DNA of 64,000 nucleotides, from assembly GCA_947490615.1 (NCBI GenBank), contig CANLHK010000005.1:62001-126000 (forward strand). The letters run 5' to 3'. Below are positions 52,238-64,000 of the stretch, one piece after another. Source of the stretch: Planctomycetaceae bacterium (GTDB lineage: Bacteria; Planctomycetota; Phycisphaerae; Phycisphaerales; SM1A02). A program made the translations under genes and the position numbers. Below the pieces are notes generated by a model. It did no database searches and was not told the DNA's origin. It saw nothing but the letters and a program-made list of their open reading frames with translations. Every line of letters starts with the position of its first letter. The first letter of the stretch is position 1.

Positions 52238-53866
52238 TCAGAAGGCGAGCTGAAGCGCAGAGCGGAAGACCGTCTCGCTCTCTTCTGCCGCTGCCCGCCA
52301 GCCGTTGCCTGCGTTGGACCAAATCCCGTCGACAGCATCGAGAGCGATTCCTACATCGCTCGTCCACTTGAGGTCCTCGCCGTCGAGGTACCAAGTGACG
52401 CCCGCGCTGAGGATCGTCAGTGTGTTTCCGTTGTCGAGCGAAGTCGCTCCCGTGGGAGTCGTGATGTTGCCGAGCTGATCGATGTTCGCCGAGCCGTACT
52501 CGAAGCGACCGAAGACTTCCCACTTCGGCATGATGTAGTAGGAGGCCTGGATCATCGCACCGACACTCTCGGTATTGCCGATGTCGGCGAACGGTCCCGC
52601 GTTGAAGTTCGAGGCGCCGAGGACATACGCAGACTGCGAATCGGTCCAGTGGTAGAAGACGCTCGCGAAGATCGTCGCGCCGCCGTACATCGCTGTGACA
52701 TCCGCGGTCATCGCAACCCACGTGTTCGCACCCGTGCTGACGGTCTCGGTTCCGTTGTCGGGATCACCATCCTGCGCGTGCGCGGCCAAGCCGACGAGTA
52801 ACGCGTACTCATCGCCTGGCGGGCTCGTCATCGAATTGAACTGCCGCCACTGACCCGCCATCTTCCATTCGAAGCGGCCGGTGAGGGCCCAATCGACGCC
52901 ATCGCTGGAGTAGGCGGTGTTGGCAGGGTCACTGCCAACCGCCTTCAACACACCGTAGAGGTTGTCGGTCCCGCCGCTCGAGAAGGCGAGCATCGCGCGC
53001 GTGTTCGTGTTGGTCCAAGTGCCCTCGACGCCCTGTGAGCGACCGATGCCGAGATGCTCGACGACGGTGGAACGCGCCACCCCGAGTTGATACTCGGTAT
53101 CGACGAGTTGCTCGCGCGCAAACGGAAGTTTGAACTGGCCTGCGCGCACCGAGAAGTCGTCCGACAACTCTGCGCGGATGTAGGCGTCAAGCAGGCGGAA
53201 GGTTCCGCTACCGTTGCCGAGGTTTCCAAACGGATTCTGCCCGACAATCGCCTCATCGGTGTTAGAGAAGGCGCCCTTGATCTTGTACTGCCAGCTCGGA
53301 CCAAACACATGGCCCTTCAAATCGATCTGGGTGTTGGGCTGGTCGAACCCTGTCCGCGTCTCGACATTGTCCGCCGTGGTGGACGCTGCGGTCCCCTGCG
53401 GAATGGTGATGCCCGAAAGCCCATCGGCGATGTAGCTGAAGATGTAGCGGAACTGCACGAGCCCGCCGACTTCCAAACGGAAGCGGCCATCGGCGCTCTG
53501 CAAGAAGAACCCATCGTTCCAGCCTGCGGTGGAGGTGCTCGTCTGCAAGGAGTCGCGTGTAGCACTGTCGGCGAGCACATCGCTGACGATGCTGCGAATC
53601 TCCGCAGCGCGCTCTTCGGAGAGCCAGGCGGATCCTTCGCTGGCGCGCAGTGTTTGCACTTCGCCTGCGAGAGCGCGATTCGAGGCCTCAAGGCGTTCGA
53701 TGCGCTCAATGAGCTCTCGTGGGGATGGCGCCGATGTTCCCGCATCTTGCGCCCGCGCGGCAGACGACAAGCCGAGTGCTGCGAGCATGAGTGGCGTGAG
53801 CAGCGGCCGCGGGGTGCGGGTCGTGCGGCGATTGGTGGACGGGTTCGAGTCTCGTGTCGTCGGCAT
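52238..53866 (-). CDS. Outer-membrane porin, phosphate-selective porin O/P-like
   Basis: A 542-residue beta-barrel porin. A signal peptide covers ~1-40 (ends A-R-A-Q). A coiled-coil follows (48-75), then a conserved segment at 81-100 beginning W-L-S-E-E-R-A-A-E-I-R. Next is a Ser/Thr linker and a ~16-strand barrel of the OprO/P superfamily, starting near residue 120 (G-F-F-L-Q-S-A-D-G-R-F-R-L-E) and ending in L-Q-L-A-F with a C-terminal Phe, the usual BAM signal. AAGGAG 8 nt upstream fixes the start. Its paralogue lies 226 bp upstream with its own terminator, so they are separate transcripts. Solute specificity unknown. Confidence 0.83.
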   Translation of the reverse strand: MPTTRDSNPSTNRRTTRTPRPLLTPLMLAALGLSSAARAQDAGTSAPSPRELIERIERLEASNRALAGEVQTLRASEGSAWLSEERAAEIRSIVSDVLADSATRDSLQTSTSTAGWNDGFFLQSADGRFRLEVGGLVQFRYIFSYIADGLSGITIPQGTAASTTADNVETRTGFDQPNTQIDLKGHVFGPSWQYKIKGAFSNTDEAIVGQNPFGNLGNGSGTFRLLDAYIRAELSDDFSVRAGQFKLPFAREQLVDTEYQLGVARSTVVEHLGIGRSQGVEGTWTNTNTRAMLAFSSGGTDNLYGVLKAVGSDPANTAYSSDGVDWALTGRFEWKMAGQWRQFNSMTSPPGDEYALLVGLAAHAQDGDPDNGTETVSTGANTWVAMTADVTAMYGGATIFASVFYHWTDSQSAYVLGASNFNAGPFADIGNTESVGAMIQASYYIMPKWEVFGRFEYGSANIDQLGNITTPTGATSLDNGNTLTILSAGVTWYLDGEDLKWTSDVGIALDAVDGIWSNAGNGWRAAAEESETVFRSALQLAF

Positions 53867-54012
53867 CCTGCCATCTCCTTGTGTGAGCGTCGGTTGACGC
53901 CGTCGCTCGTTATCGTCAGAGCGAAGCAAGGAGCGCGAGATTTCGACCGCATAGGTCGGTGCATGGAGCGACAGCCTGCCCTCAAACTGAACGGACGCCT
54001 GCATGCAGCCCA

Positions 54013-54047
54013 AAACGAAAATCGGCCGCCCCAAGTGGGGCGGCCGA
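54013..54047 (-). terminator. Intrinsic terminator of the upstream porin gene
   Basis: A perfect 11-bp GC-rich stem (54022-54032 with 54037-54047) and a 4-nt loop. Leftward it is followed by TTTTCGTTTT. It separates the two porin genes. Confidence 0.88.
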
Positions 54048-54092
54048 CTGAGCCTTTTGAAAGGTGGATGTCTGCTCTGTCAGCTGAGCTGA

Positions 54093-55388
54093 TCAGAAGC
54101 TGAGGGACATCTGTGCCTGGATGACCCATTCACCGTCGTCCGCTGGGACCATGTTGGTGAAGAGGTAGTCGCCGGCGCCGCCAGCGAGATCATCCATCGA
54201 GTAGCCGAAGTCGATGCCGACCTTGGCCGAGTTCTTCGCCATGTACCAGTTGGCACCGAGGGTGAAGAAACCGTTCTCGGTTCCCGCGTCGTTGTCGATC
54301 GCCTCGTAGCGGGCGACGATTTCGCAATCGTCAGCAACGAAGGCGCCTGCGGACAGGGTGTAACCGGTTGGGTTGGAGCCCGAGCCGTCATCTGGGTCAG
54401 CCCAGTAGTACGCAGCGGCGATGTTCGCGCCGCCGAAGTCGGCGGTGAAGTCGACGGTGAGCTCGGAGGCGTTGGCATCGGTCGTGTCGTCGGCAGAGCC
54501 GGCGTAACCGAGACCAGCCATCATGCCGGCGCCCTCGCCCTTCCAGGACTGCGCGTCGTTGAACTGCGCCCAGTCGCCGGAGATCTTGAACTCAGCGCGA
54601 GCAGCGATGGTCCAGTCGGTGTCGGGAGACGAGCCGTTCCAAGCCTCATTGACTTGGTTGGCAGCGTTCACATAAGCACCGGCGACGCGGAACTGATCCG
54701 AGTTGTAACCGAAGGCGATGCCCTGGCCGTAACCGATGCTGAACTCGTGGTTCACGATCGAATACTCGTTGAACTGAAGGTTCGCAACATCCATGCCGTA
54801 CTCAGCAGAGAACGGGAGCTTGAACTGACCAACAGTGACGGTGAAGCCATTGTTGAAGTCCTTGGTCACCGACGCGTCAGCGAGCTCGCTGGCGCCGAAG
54901 TTCTCGTTGCTGTTCGAGTAGCCGAGGTAGTACGAGAGCTTGTAGCTCCAGGTCGAGTCGACGACGTTGCCGCCGAAGCTCAGACGGGTGCGCTTGTTCT
55001 CGAAGCCAGAAGCCTCGGTCGTCGTAGCGCCCGACTCGCTGTGGTTGAACGAGTAGCGGATTTGCTCGAGGACGTTGATCTTCATCGAGTAGTTACCGTC
55101 CGCGCTGGACAGGAAGAACCCGCCGTTGTAGCCGGAACCAGCCGCAGCGCCTTGGAGGCTCGAGCGGGTGTCCGCGTCCGCGAGGACGTCGGTCACGATG
55201 CCACGGATCTCAGCGGCGCGCTGCTCGGTGAGCCATTGGCCACCTTCAGCGCCCTTGAGGGCCGCGATCTCAGCCTTGAGTTCGGCGATCTGGGACTGCA
55301 TGTCGTTGTTCAGCTCAGCGCCGAATGCCGCGCCACTCATGGCGAGGGTCGTAACGGCAACGAAGCCGACGGTCTTGGTGAGACTCAT
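54093..55388 (-). CDS. Outer-membrane porin with N-terminal coiled coil
   Basis: A 431-residue porin paralogous to the gene downstream. A signal peptide covers 1-23 (ends A-A-F-G-A). A coiled coil follows at 28-46 (Q-I-A-E-L-K-A-E-I-A-A-L-K). Then comes the segment at 52-71 (W-L-T-E-Q-R-A-A-E-I-R) almost identical to the partner porin, and a beta barrel from about residue 88 (G-G-F-F-L-S-S-A-D-G-N-Y-S-M) ending in M-S-L-S-F. The barrel is shorter and richer in Asn, Asp and Ser. The leader mRNA carries a perfect hairpin; GGAG lies 10 nt upstream of the ATG. Probably highly expressed, judging by its more uniform codons. Specificity unknown. Confidence 0.82.
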   Translation of the reverse strand: MSLTKTVGFVAVTTLAMSGAAFGAELNNDMQSQIAELKAEIAALKGAEGGQWLTEQRAAEIRGIVTDVLADADTRSSLQGAAAGSGYNGGFFLSSADGNYSMKINVLEQIRYSFNHSESGATTTEASGFENKRTRLSFGGNVVDSTWSYKLSYYLGYSNSNENFGASELADASVTKDFNNGFTVTVGQFKLPFSAEYGMDVANLQFNEYSIVNHEFSIGYGQGIAFGYNSDQFRVAGAYVNAANQVNEAWNGSSPDTDWTIAARAEFKISGDWAQFNDAQSWKGEGAGMMAGLGYAGSADDTTDANASELTVDFTADFGGANIAAAYYWADPDDGSGSNPTGYTLSAGAFVADDCEIVARYEAIDNDAGTENGFFTLGANWYMAKNSAKVGIDFGYSMDDLAGGAGDYLFTNMVPADDGEWVIQAQMSLSF

Positions 55389-55412
55389 GTATGAAACTCT
55401 CCGTACTTGTAT

Positions 55413-55431
55413 GGTCGGGGAAACCCCGACC
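55413..55431 (-). promoter_or_regulatory. Perfect hairpin in the leader of the upstream porin mRNA
   Basis: 8-bp GC stem GGTCGGGG/CCCCGACC with an AAA loop, 24 nt upstream of the ATG and just before the ribosome site. It has no T tract. It may stabilise the mRNA 5' end or be a protein-binding site. Confidence 0.5.
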
Positions 55432-55635
55432 TGCGTCATCCACCCGTCCGTCTAGCGCTGGACCACCAAAGGCCACAGCCGAACGGTTCTCCTACATCGG
55501 CCGACTCTGGCCGAAACGATGAGCGGGAACTTACAACCTTTGGCTCAAGTCGTCTAGTCGCCGACGACTGCGGTGTGGAGAGTGTGACAACCACGCGAAG
55601 GGCTAGCGTTCTGTAAGTCAAGGTGCGGATAGGCA

Positions 55636-57267
55636 TTACGCTGAACCGCCGCCCGCTGAGATCACTCGAGACTCTTGGGTTTTCACGAACGACTTGCGCG
55701 GCGCTTGGGTTGTCGCGTCGCTGGACTTCGATCCATCATCCTTCATGCGCTGTGTCGAAACGATCGCCCGCTGCGTAGGGGACAGGTACTCCAACGCGGA
55801 CGCAATCGTGCTCACGCGCACGATTTCTCCTACGTGCGCCTCGTGCTCTGAAGCGCGCGACGCACCTTTCGTCGCGCTGCCGATCACTGTGGGTGCGATG
55901 CGCGCGGAGCTCGGCACCAACACCACGCGCGCGCCGCGACGCAGCGACTCATGGATGCGCTGCTCGATATTGGGGACGGTGCGTAACTCGCCTGTGAGCC
56001 CGATTTCACCGATCGCCACAGTCCCTTGCGGCAACACGCGGTTGTAGAAGGCTCCTGCAATGGCCAGTGCAAGCGCAAGGTCTGCAGCGGGTTCCGCGAT
56101 GCGAAGTCCACCAAGCGACTGAACAAAGACATCCTGATCCGCGAGTCGCAAACCGCCGTGCTTCTCAAGCACTGCAATGAGCATGGCCAAGCGCGACGAG
56201 TCAAGGCCGCTGGCCTTGCGCTTGGTCGATCCGAGAAAACCGGTCGAGACGAGGGCGTGGATTTCCCCGAGCAAACAGCGGGTTCCCGCCATCGCCGCCA
56301 CGAACGCGCAGCCGGGTGCCGACGGCCCGTTGTTGTGCGGTACGCGCACCGCTTCCACCTCAGCCAGACCATCGCCGCGCATCTCAAAGAGACCGATCTC
56401 CTGCGTGGAACCAAACCGATTCTTCACGCCGCGCACCACGCGCACCGCGGAGTGTCGATCGCCTTCAAAGGAAAGCACCACATCAACGAGGTGCTCGAGC
56501 AGCTTCGGCCCCGCAAGCGCGCCGTCCTTCGTGACATGACCGACGATGATCACGCCGCAGCCTGAAGACTTCGCAAGACCAACGAGATCAAGACAGCACC
56601 GTCGCAACTGTGCGATCGAGCCAGGCGCCGCAGCGACATCGGAGCGATGCACGAGTTGAATCGAGTCGACGAGCACGAGGGTCGGCCGAGAACGACGGGC
56701 CTGTTCGACGATGCGCGCGACATTGCCTTCGCCAAGCACCAGTAAGCGCTCGCCAAGACCCGCCGCTCCGCCAGCCTTCACCACCGCCTCGAGCCGCTGC
56801 GCGCGCAAACGAATCTGCTGCGGGCTCTCTTCACTCGAGGCGTAGAGCGCGCTGCCACCCCGCGCGGCGATCGACGCGGCGATCTGCATGATGAGCGTGC
56901 TCTTGCCGATTCCAGGGTCGCCGCCGAGGAGCATGACCGAGCCAGGAACGATCCCGCCGCCGAGCACTCGGTCGACTTCTGCGATGCCGCTCGGGATGCG
57001 CGGGACGCTCGCCTCAGGCACACTGCCGAGGGGGATCGCCTTGCCGATTCCTGCGAGGGCGCGCTCGGAGGAGTCGGCGTCGTCGGTCGGTGCGCCCCAG
57101 ATCGCGGGACCGTTGGCGCCCGAGCGGCTGGCCGCGCTGGTCGGTTCGACCTCGACGGTGAACTTCTCGAGGCTGTCCCAGGTGCCACAATCTGGGCACT
57201 TTCCCAGCCATTTTGGGTGGTTGCCACCGCACTCGCGGCAGAGGAATTCGGTGCGAGTCTTGGCCAT
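55636..57267 (-). CDS. radA: DNA repair protein RadA (Sms)
   Basis: A 543-residue RadA. It drives branch migration at recombination intermediates. The C4 zinc finger C-x2-C...C-x2-C is at residues 10-27. The Walker A motif is G-G-D-P-G-I-G-K-S-T at 115-124. The RadA signature K-N-R-F-G is near residue 280. The C-terminal Lon-like domain follows. The ~45-residue C-terminal extension is a Lys/Ser/Thr tail beyond the usual ~460. The start ATG has TAGAGT 6 nt upstream. It is a single leftward gene ahead of the porins. Confidence 0.92.
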   Translation of the reverse strand: MAKTRTEFLCRECGGNHPKWLGKCPDCGTWDSLEKFTVEVEPTSAASRSGANGPAIWGAPTDDADSSERALAGIGKAIPLGSVPEASVPRIPSGIAEVDRVLGGGIVPGSVMLLGGDPGIGKSTLIMQIAASIAARGGSALYASSEESPQQIRLRAQRLEAVVKAGGAAGLGERLLVLGEGNVARIVEQARRSRPTLVLVDSIQLVHRSDVAAAPGSIAQLRRCCLDLVGLAKSSGCGVIIVGHVTKDGALAGPKLLEHLVDVVLSFEGDRHSAVRVVRGVKNRFGSTQEIGLFEMRGDGLAEVEAVRVPHNNGPSAPGCAFVAAMAGTRCLLGEIHALVSTGFLGSTKRKASGLDSSRLAMLIAVLEKHGGLRLADQDVFVQSLGGLRIAEPAADLALALAIAGAFYNRVLPQGTVAIGEIGLTGELRTVPNIEQRIHESLRRGARVVLVPSSARIAPTVIGSATKGASRASEHEAHVGEIVRVSTIASALEYLSPTQRAIVSTQRMKDDGSKSSDATTQAPRKSFVKTQESRVISAGGGSA

Positions 57268-57273
57268 GGCGCG

Positions 57274-57279
57274 ACTCTA
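57274..57279 (-). promoter_or_regulatory. -10 box of radA
   Basis: TAGAGT lies 6 nt upstream of the ATG at 57267; a leaderless transcript is expected. Confidence 0.45.
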
Positions 57280-57346
57280 ACCACGCCTAGACCTTCATCC
57301 CGATGTTCGGCAAAAGTTCGGTACAGAAAACCGAGATTGTCCGAGC

Positions 57347-57538
57347 CTAGAGGCGGCGACGCATCGACCACGCCCACTTGCCGTACTCGAGCATCGCGTG
57401 CCGACGCGCCGAGGCGGATGGCCACTTGGAGGGGTCGCTGCCGAACGCCGTCTCCTTGCGCCAAGTCCAGTACGCGCCGCCGACACGGAAGCGTGTGGCG
57501 AAGCCGAGTCGGAGAAGGCCGAGGAGTGAAGCGAGCAT
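57347..57538 (-). CDS. Small protein downstream of nuoH
   Basis: A 63-residue protein of unknown function. It starts with a short hydrophobic helix (M-L-A-S-L-L-G-L-L-R-L-G-F), then has aromatic-rich A-Y-W-T-W-R-K-E-T-A-F-G and a basic C-terminus with K-W-A-W-S-M-R-R-R. The compact aromatic/basic pattern is unlike a chance frame, and I believe similar small planctomycete proteins exist, but that is from memory. It begins 13 nt after the nuoH stop, so it is likely co-transcribed. It could be a small membrane-associated factor. Moderate to low certainty. Confidence 0.5.
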   Translation of the reverse strand: MLASLLGLLRLGFATRFRVGGAYWTWRKETAFGSDPSKWPSASARRHAMLEYGKWAWSMRRRL

Positions 57539-57551
57539 CAGTGTTGGCTCA

Positions 57552-58871
57552 TCAGGCTTTGATCATGCCCTGACGAGGATCAGGAATCGCTCGATCATCA
57601 AGCGCAACGCCAGGTCGTCCGGCAAGCGAACCACCGTCCTCAACAAGCGGGCTGAAGCGACTTCCGATCATGCCGATGCGCTTGTTGGCCTCGACATGCG
57701 AAGCCATGATCGGCTTGAGCATATAGACGAGCACGCCAACACCGATCGAGCCGAGCCACAGATAGCCCGTGGCGTCAAAGTAGACGAAGAAGGTCACCAT
57801 CAGGAGCAAGAGCAGCGACACGGGAATCATGCCTTCCCAGGCGAGACGCATGAGCTGATCGAAGCGGAAGCGCGGGAGCGTCCAGCGGATCGCCATGGTG
57901 AGCGAGACCATGAGCGCGACCTTGGTCATCATGATGGCGAACTGCGCGAGCATGAGACCCACGCCGCCAGCGACGGGAAGATCGGTGCCCGTGAACGGAT
58001 TGATCGACCAGCCGCCAAGGAAGAGCACCGCAAAGAACGCGGAGCCCGTGACGATGTGGAAATACTCGCCGAGGAAGAACAGGGCGAACTTCATCGATGA
58101 ATACTCGGTGTGGTAGCCGCCGATGAGTTCGCTCTCGGCCTCGGCCAGATCGAACGGTGCGCGGTTGGCTTCGGCCAAGAGGCACGCGTAGAAGATCACC
58201 GCGGTGAGCGGCTGCTGCACGAGATTCCACGCGCCATGGAGCTGCTGTTCGACAATCGCGTACGGCGAGAAAGTTCCCGTCGCGAGCACCACGCACAAGA
58301 GCGCGAGGCCCATAGGGATCTCATAGGAGATCATCTGCCCGCTCGCACGCAGACCGCCGATGAAGGACCACTTGTTGTTGCTCGCCCAACCGCCAAGCGA
58401 CACGCCGTAGACGCTGATCGCGGAAGTCGCCAAGAGATAGACGATGCCGATGTTGATGTCGGCGCCGATGAACTTGACCGTGTAACTCGCGCCCGCCACT
58501 CCGACACCAAGCCACTGCACCGCGCTGGTGAGATCAAACTGGCCCGCCCAAGGAATGACGGCAAAACCCATGATCGCGGGAGCGACGATGAACCCAGGCG
58601 CGAGGAAGAACAATGCCTTGTCCACGCCACGAGGGTTGTAGTCCTCCTTGAGCATGAACTTGATGCCGTCGGCGATCGGTTGCAAGAGACCTTGCGGGCC
58701 CACGCGATTCGGTCCGATGCGATCCTGCATCCACGCGCTGAGCTTGCGCTCGAGCAAGATCGCGTAGGCGCATCCGCCCAGGATCACATGGACCATGAGC
58801 ACGATGAGCCCGATGTTCACGAGGAGCTGCACCACCGCGGGTGACAACTGGAGATTGAGGCCTGATGCCAT
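57552..58871 (-). CDS. nuoH: NADH-quinone oxidoreductase subunit H
   Basis: A 439-residue membrane subunit of complex I that helps form the quinone site and couples electron transfer to proton pumping. About eight or nine helices are visible, and the motifs [21 protein letters not shown] and [17 protein letters not shown] are diagnostic. The C-terminal ~60 residues extend beyond the usual ~330-residue subunit. No other nuo gene is near: it stands between carB and radA, with only a 63-residue gene behind it. The start ATG has TAGACT 9 nt upstream, so it has its own promoter. Confidence 0.93.
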   Translation of the reverse strand: MASGLNLQLSPAVVQLLVNIGLIVLMVHVILGGCAYAILLERKLSAWMQDRIGPNRVGPQGLLQPIADGIKFMLKEDYNPRGVDKALFFLAPGFIVAPAIMGFAVIPWAGQFDLTSAVQWLGVGVAGASYTVKFIGADINIGIVYLLATSAISVYGVSLGGWASNNKWSFIGGLRASGQMISYEIPMGLALLCVVLATGTFSPYAIVEQQLHGAWNLVQQPLTAVIFYACLLAEANRAPFDLAEAESELIGGYHTEYSSMKFALFFLGEYFHIVTGSAFFAVLFLGGWSINPFTGTDLPVAGGVGLMLAQFAIMMTKVALMVSLTMAIRWTLPRFRFDQLMRLAWEGMIPVSLLLLLMVTFFVYFDATGYLWLGSIGVGVLVYMLKPIMASHVEANKRIGMIGSRFSPLVEDGGSLAGRPGVALDDRAIPDPRQGMIKA

Positions 58872-58880
58872 AGGGCGGGG

Positions 58881-58886
58881 AGTCTA
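58881..58886 (-). promoter_or_regulatory. -10 box of nuoH
   Basis: TAGACT lies 9 nt upstream of the ATG at 58871. It sits in the 53-bp gap behind carB. Confidence 0.4.
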
Positions 58887-58924
58887 CAACAGACTGAGGG
58901 CGTGGTTCGCTGAGGTCGGTCCGA

Positions 58925-62422
<3,498 letters not shown>

Positions 62423-62640
62423 GAGCGTCGTCGGCCTTTCGGACCGTTCTTCTGAGCGCAGAATGGCGGAGGGTGCTGAGTTGTCGTGCGTCCCGCGCGG
62501 CGCGGGCGTGTCGCAAAATCTCTACGACTGTACACGAAGCGCGGCGTTGCAGGCGCCCTCCGTTCGAGGTCCTCAACACCTCCATCGCTGCGAGGAAGAG
62601 CGCGCGCTGTTGACAGGACGCGCATGGAGAGCGACCGTGC

Positions 62641-63492
62641 ATGGAGATGTCACTCTCACCCCGAATCCTTCCCTCAGTGCTGGCGATTCCGCTGGCGCTC
62701 GAAGCGGAGCTGGGACCACTCGGGGCCGCTGCCACGCTTCTCGGCCTCTTGATGGGCGTGCCGATCGGCTGCTGGTTTCTCGCGCGCGCGATTGGGCGGC
62801 GTTCCTACGGCGGAAACGCGATTCTCGGTTGGATGCGGCTGGCCGCCATTCCCTACTTGCGCTGGTTTCAGCGCACCAGCGTCCACGGGCGAAACTTCAT
62901 CCCCGTCACGCTCGGTGCGCGCGGACTCATCGTCGTAGCCAACCATGCTGCGGGACTTGATCCAGTCCTTCTTCAGTGCGCGATGCGCCATCCGATCCGC
63001 TTCATGATGAGCGCCGAGATGATGCTGCCCGCGCTTGCGTGGGCTTGGCGACTGCTGCGCGTCATTCCCGTCTGCTTTGACAACCGCGACGCCTTCGCGT
63101 TGAAGGGCGCGATCGCGCATGTCGCCGACGGCGGCACGATGGCGATCTTCCCAGAGGGCGCGATTGAGCGGCCCGCGCGGCAGTTACGCCCATTCTCAGG
63201 TGGACTGCGCCTCATCCTTGCGCGTTCGAAAGCTCCCGTCCTCGTCGCGATCATCGATCCAGGCGATGCTGCCAAGACCACATGGGGATCCCTCTTCAAG
63301 GCGACGCGCGCGTCGGTGCGGTTTGTGGCGCTCATCGAGCCAACCGCCGAAGGACATCCGCGCGAGACGGCGCAACGCATCTTTGAACTGATGCAGCAGG
63401 AGACAGGCTGGCCCACGAATGAGACACCGCCCGACGAGGTGAACCCCGAACTCGTGGCGAGAAATCTCCGCGCCTTCAATGGCGGCGGCTGA
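62641..63492 (+). CDS. PlsC-type 1-acyl-glycerol-3-phosphate acyltransferase family protein
   Basis: A 283-residue membrane-bound acyltransferase. A hydrophobic N-terminus at about 25-50 anchors it. The catalytic H-x4-D motif is in N-H-A-A-G-L-D (H102, D107). The substrate motif is F-P-E-G-A-I-E-R at 170-177. The fold fits PlsC/LPLAT, which acylates lysophosphatidate or related lipids in phospholipid synthesis. An ATG two codons later is possible. The C-terminal ~50 residues are a helical tail. ruvA starts 34 bp downstream but has its own -10 box. The acceptor (LPA, ornithine lipid or other) is not clear. Confidence 0.82.
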   Translation: MEMSLSPRILPSVLAIPLALEAELGPLGAAATLLGLLMGVPIGCWFLARAIGRRSYGGNAILGWMRLAAIPYLRWFQRTSVHGRNFIPVTLGARGLIVVANHAAGLDPVLLQCAMRHPIRFMMSAEMMLPALAWAWRLLRVIPVCFDNRDAFALKGAIAHVADGGTMAIFPEGAIERPARQLRPFSGGLRLILARSKAPVLVAIIDPGDAAKTTWGSLFKATRASVRFVALIEPTAEGHPRETAQRIFELMQQETGWPTNETPPDEVNPELVARNLRAFNGGG

Positions 63493-63511
63493 TCGCGCTG
63501 CGCGTGCGCCG

Positions 63512-63517
63512 TACGAT
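63512..63517 (+). promoter_or_regulatory. -10 box of ruvA
   Basis: TACGAT lies 8 nt upstream of the ATG at 63526, predicting a leaderless or near-leaderless transcript. Confidence 0.45.
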
Positions 63518-63525
63518 GCCGCGCG

Positions 63526-64000
63526 ATGATCTCGCGTATCGAAGGCGTTCTGAACGATCTCGTCGACGGCGTCGCGGAAGTCCGCGTGGGCGAGAGTGGC
63601 CTCGTCTACGAAGTGCTGGTTCCAGCCTGCGACACCAGCGCGCTCCAAGCTCAGCAAGGAAAGCCCGTCGCGTTTGTGACGCTCCATTACTTGGAATCAC
63701 AAGGTCAAGGATCGCACTTCGTTCCGCGCCTCATCGGATTCAGCTCGCGTGAACAGCGCACCTTTTTCGAACTGCTCACGACCGTGAAAGGCATTGGCAA
63801 CCGCAAAGCGTTGCGCGCCATGCAAGTCTCTCACGCGCGCATGGCCGAAGCGATCGCCTCGGGCGATGCCAAGTTTCTTTCGACGCTTCCTGAAATCGGC
63901 AAGCGCACCGCCGAGAGCACGATTGTGGAACTCAAGGGAAAGCTCGATCCGTTCCTCAAAGATCCTTCGGCCACGCGGCGCAGTTTGGAGCGTTCCGCGG
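63526..64000 (+). CDS. ruvA: Holliday junction helicase subunit RuvA, 3' end beyond the window
   Basis: 158 codons of RuvA are visible before the window ends, in one open frame without a stop. RuvA binds four-way junctions and loads the RuvB motor. The OB-fold N-terminal domain begins M-I-S-R-I-E-G-V-L (residues 1-9). The helix-hairpin-helix region has V-K-G-I-G-N-R-K-A-L near residue 87-96 and a second HhH (L-P-E-I-G-K-R-T-A-E) near 122-131, with T-A-E-S-T-I-V-E-L-K following. The OB part carries some changes from E. coli RuvA (no G-x-G-Y at the usual place), but the overall order fits. The C-terminal RuvB-binding domain is not included. Confidence 0.9.
   Translation, partial: MISRIEGVLNDLVDGVAEVRVGESGLVYEVLVPACDTSALQAQQGKPVAFVTLHYLESQGQGSHFVPRLIGFSSREQRTFFELLTTVKGIGNRKALRAMQVSHARMAEAIASGDAKFLSTLPEIGKRTAESTIVELKGKLDPFLKDPSATRRSLERSA

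Noticed and set aside
55576-55622. TTGACT as -35 of a promoter for the upstream porin
   Set aside because: No TAnnnT hexamer lies at 16-18 nt from it, so I could not call a promoter.

Overview
The window reads as chromosomal DNA of a planctomycete, most likely class Phycisphaerae. The basis is a DUF1552/DUF1592 (planctomycete cytochrome) operon with a sialate O-acetylesterase, dockerin-like Asp/Gly-rich C-termini ending in W-G, LL-diaminopimelate aminotransferase (DapL) for lysine/peptidoglycan precursor synthesis, strongly GC-rich codon use, and porins of a type I associate with this class. Taxonomy is inference; no database was consulted. No phage, IS element, CRISPR array or rRNA was seen. 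There is one tRNA (Lys-TTT).

Layout. 1-13.6 kb: flavin amine oxidase, secreted zinc metalloprotease with dockerin-like tail, chromate transporter, orphan DNA methyltransferase, the DUF1552-DUF1592-sialate esterase operon, and asparagine synthetase. 13.6-19.6 kb: P1B-4 metal ATPase, a DUF4956/MgtC-like membrane protein, an unknown protein, then purE-purK-lipoprotein. 19.6-31.5 kb: XerC/D-type recombinase with a repeat-rich upstream region, a TolB-like/CsgG-like lipoprotein pair, tRNA-Lys, a SNF2 helicase overlapping a SWIM zinc-finger gene, and a large tricorn-type protease. 31.5-45.6 kb: small genes, M42 aminopeptidase, SAM methyltransferase, dapL, an EF-hand/dockerin protein, rlmE, envelope lipoproteins, an esterase and three large exported proteins of unknown function. 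45.6-52.1 kb: a leftward set purL-purQ-nfo-TPR lipoprotein-queF, with purL carrying two PurS-like domains fused at its N-terminus. 52.2-64 kb: two paralogous porins, radA, a stand-alone nuoH with a small gene behind it, carB, a PlsC-type acyltransferase and the start of ruvA, cut by the window edge.

The genes are mainly housekeeping: purine synthesis (purE, purK, purL, purQ), pyrimidine/arginine precursor (carB), lysine/cell wall (dapL), tRNA/rRNA modification (queF, rlmE), DNA repair (radA, nfo, ruvA). Mixed in is a rich set of envelope and secreted proteins, many without recognisable family.

Two signals run across the whole window. First, about a dozen genes have a TAnnnT hexamer 6-9 nt before the start codon, usually without a Shine-Dalgarno, as expected of leaderless mRNAs; other genes have a clear AAGGAG-type site. 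Second, intrinsic terminators are easy to see and support strand and operon calls. The most interesting items are the leaderless-promoter pattern, the 10-bp helically phased repeats upstream of the recombinase, the PurS-PurS-PurL fusion, the unknown exported protein cluster at 40-45.6 kb, and the shared N-terminal motif of the two porins.
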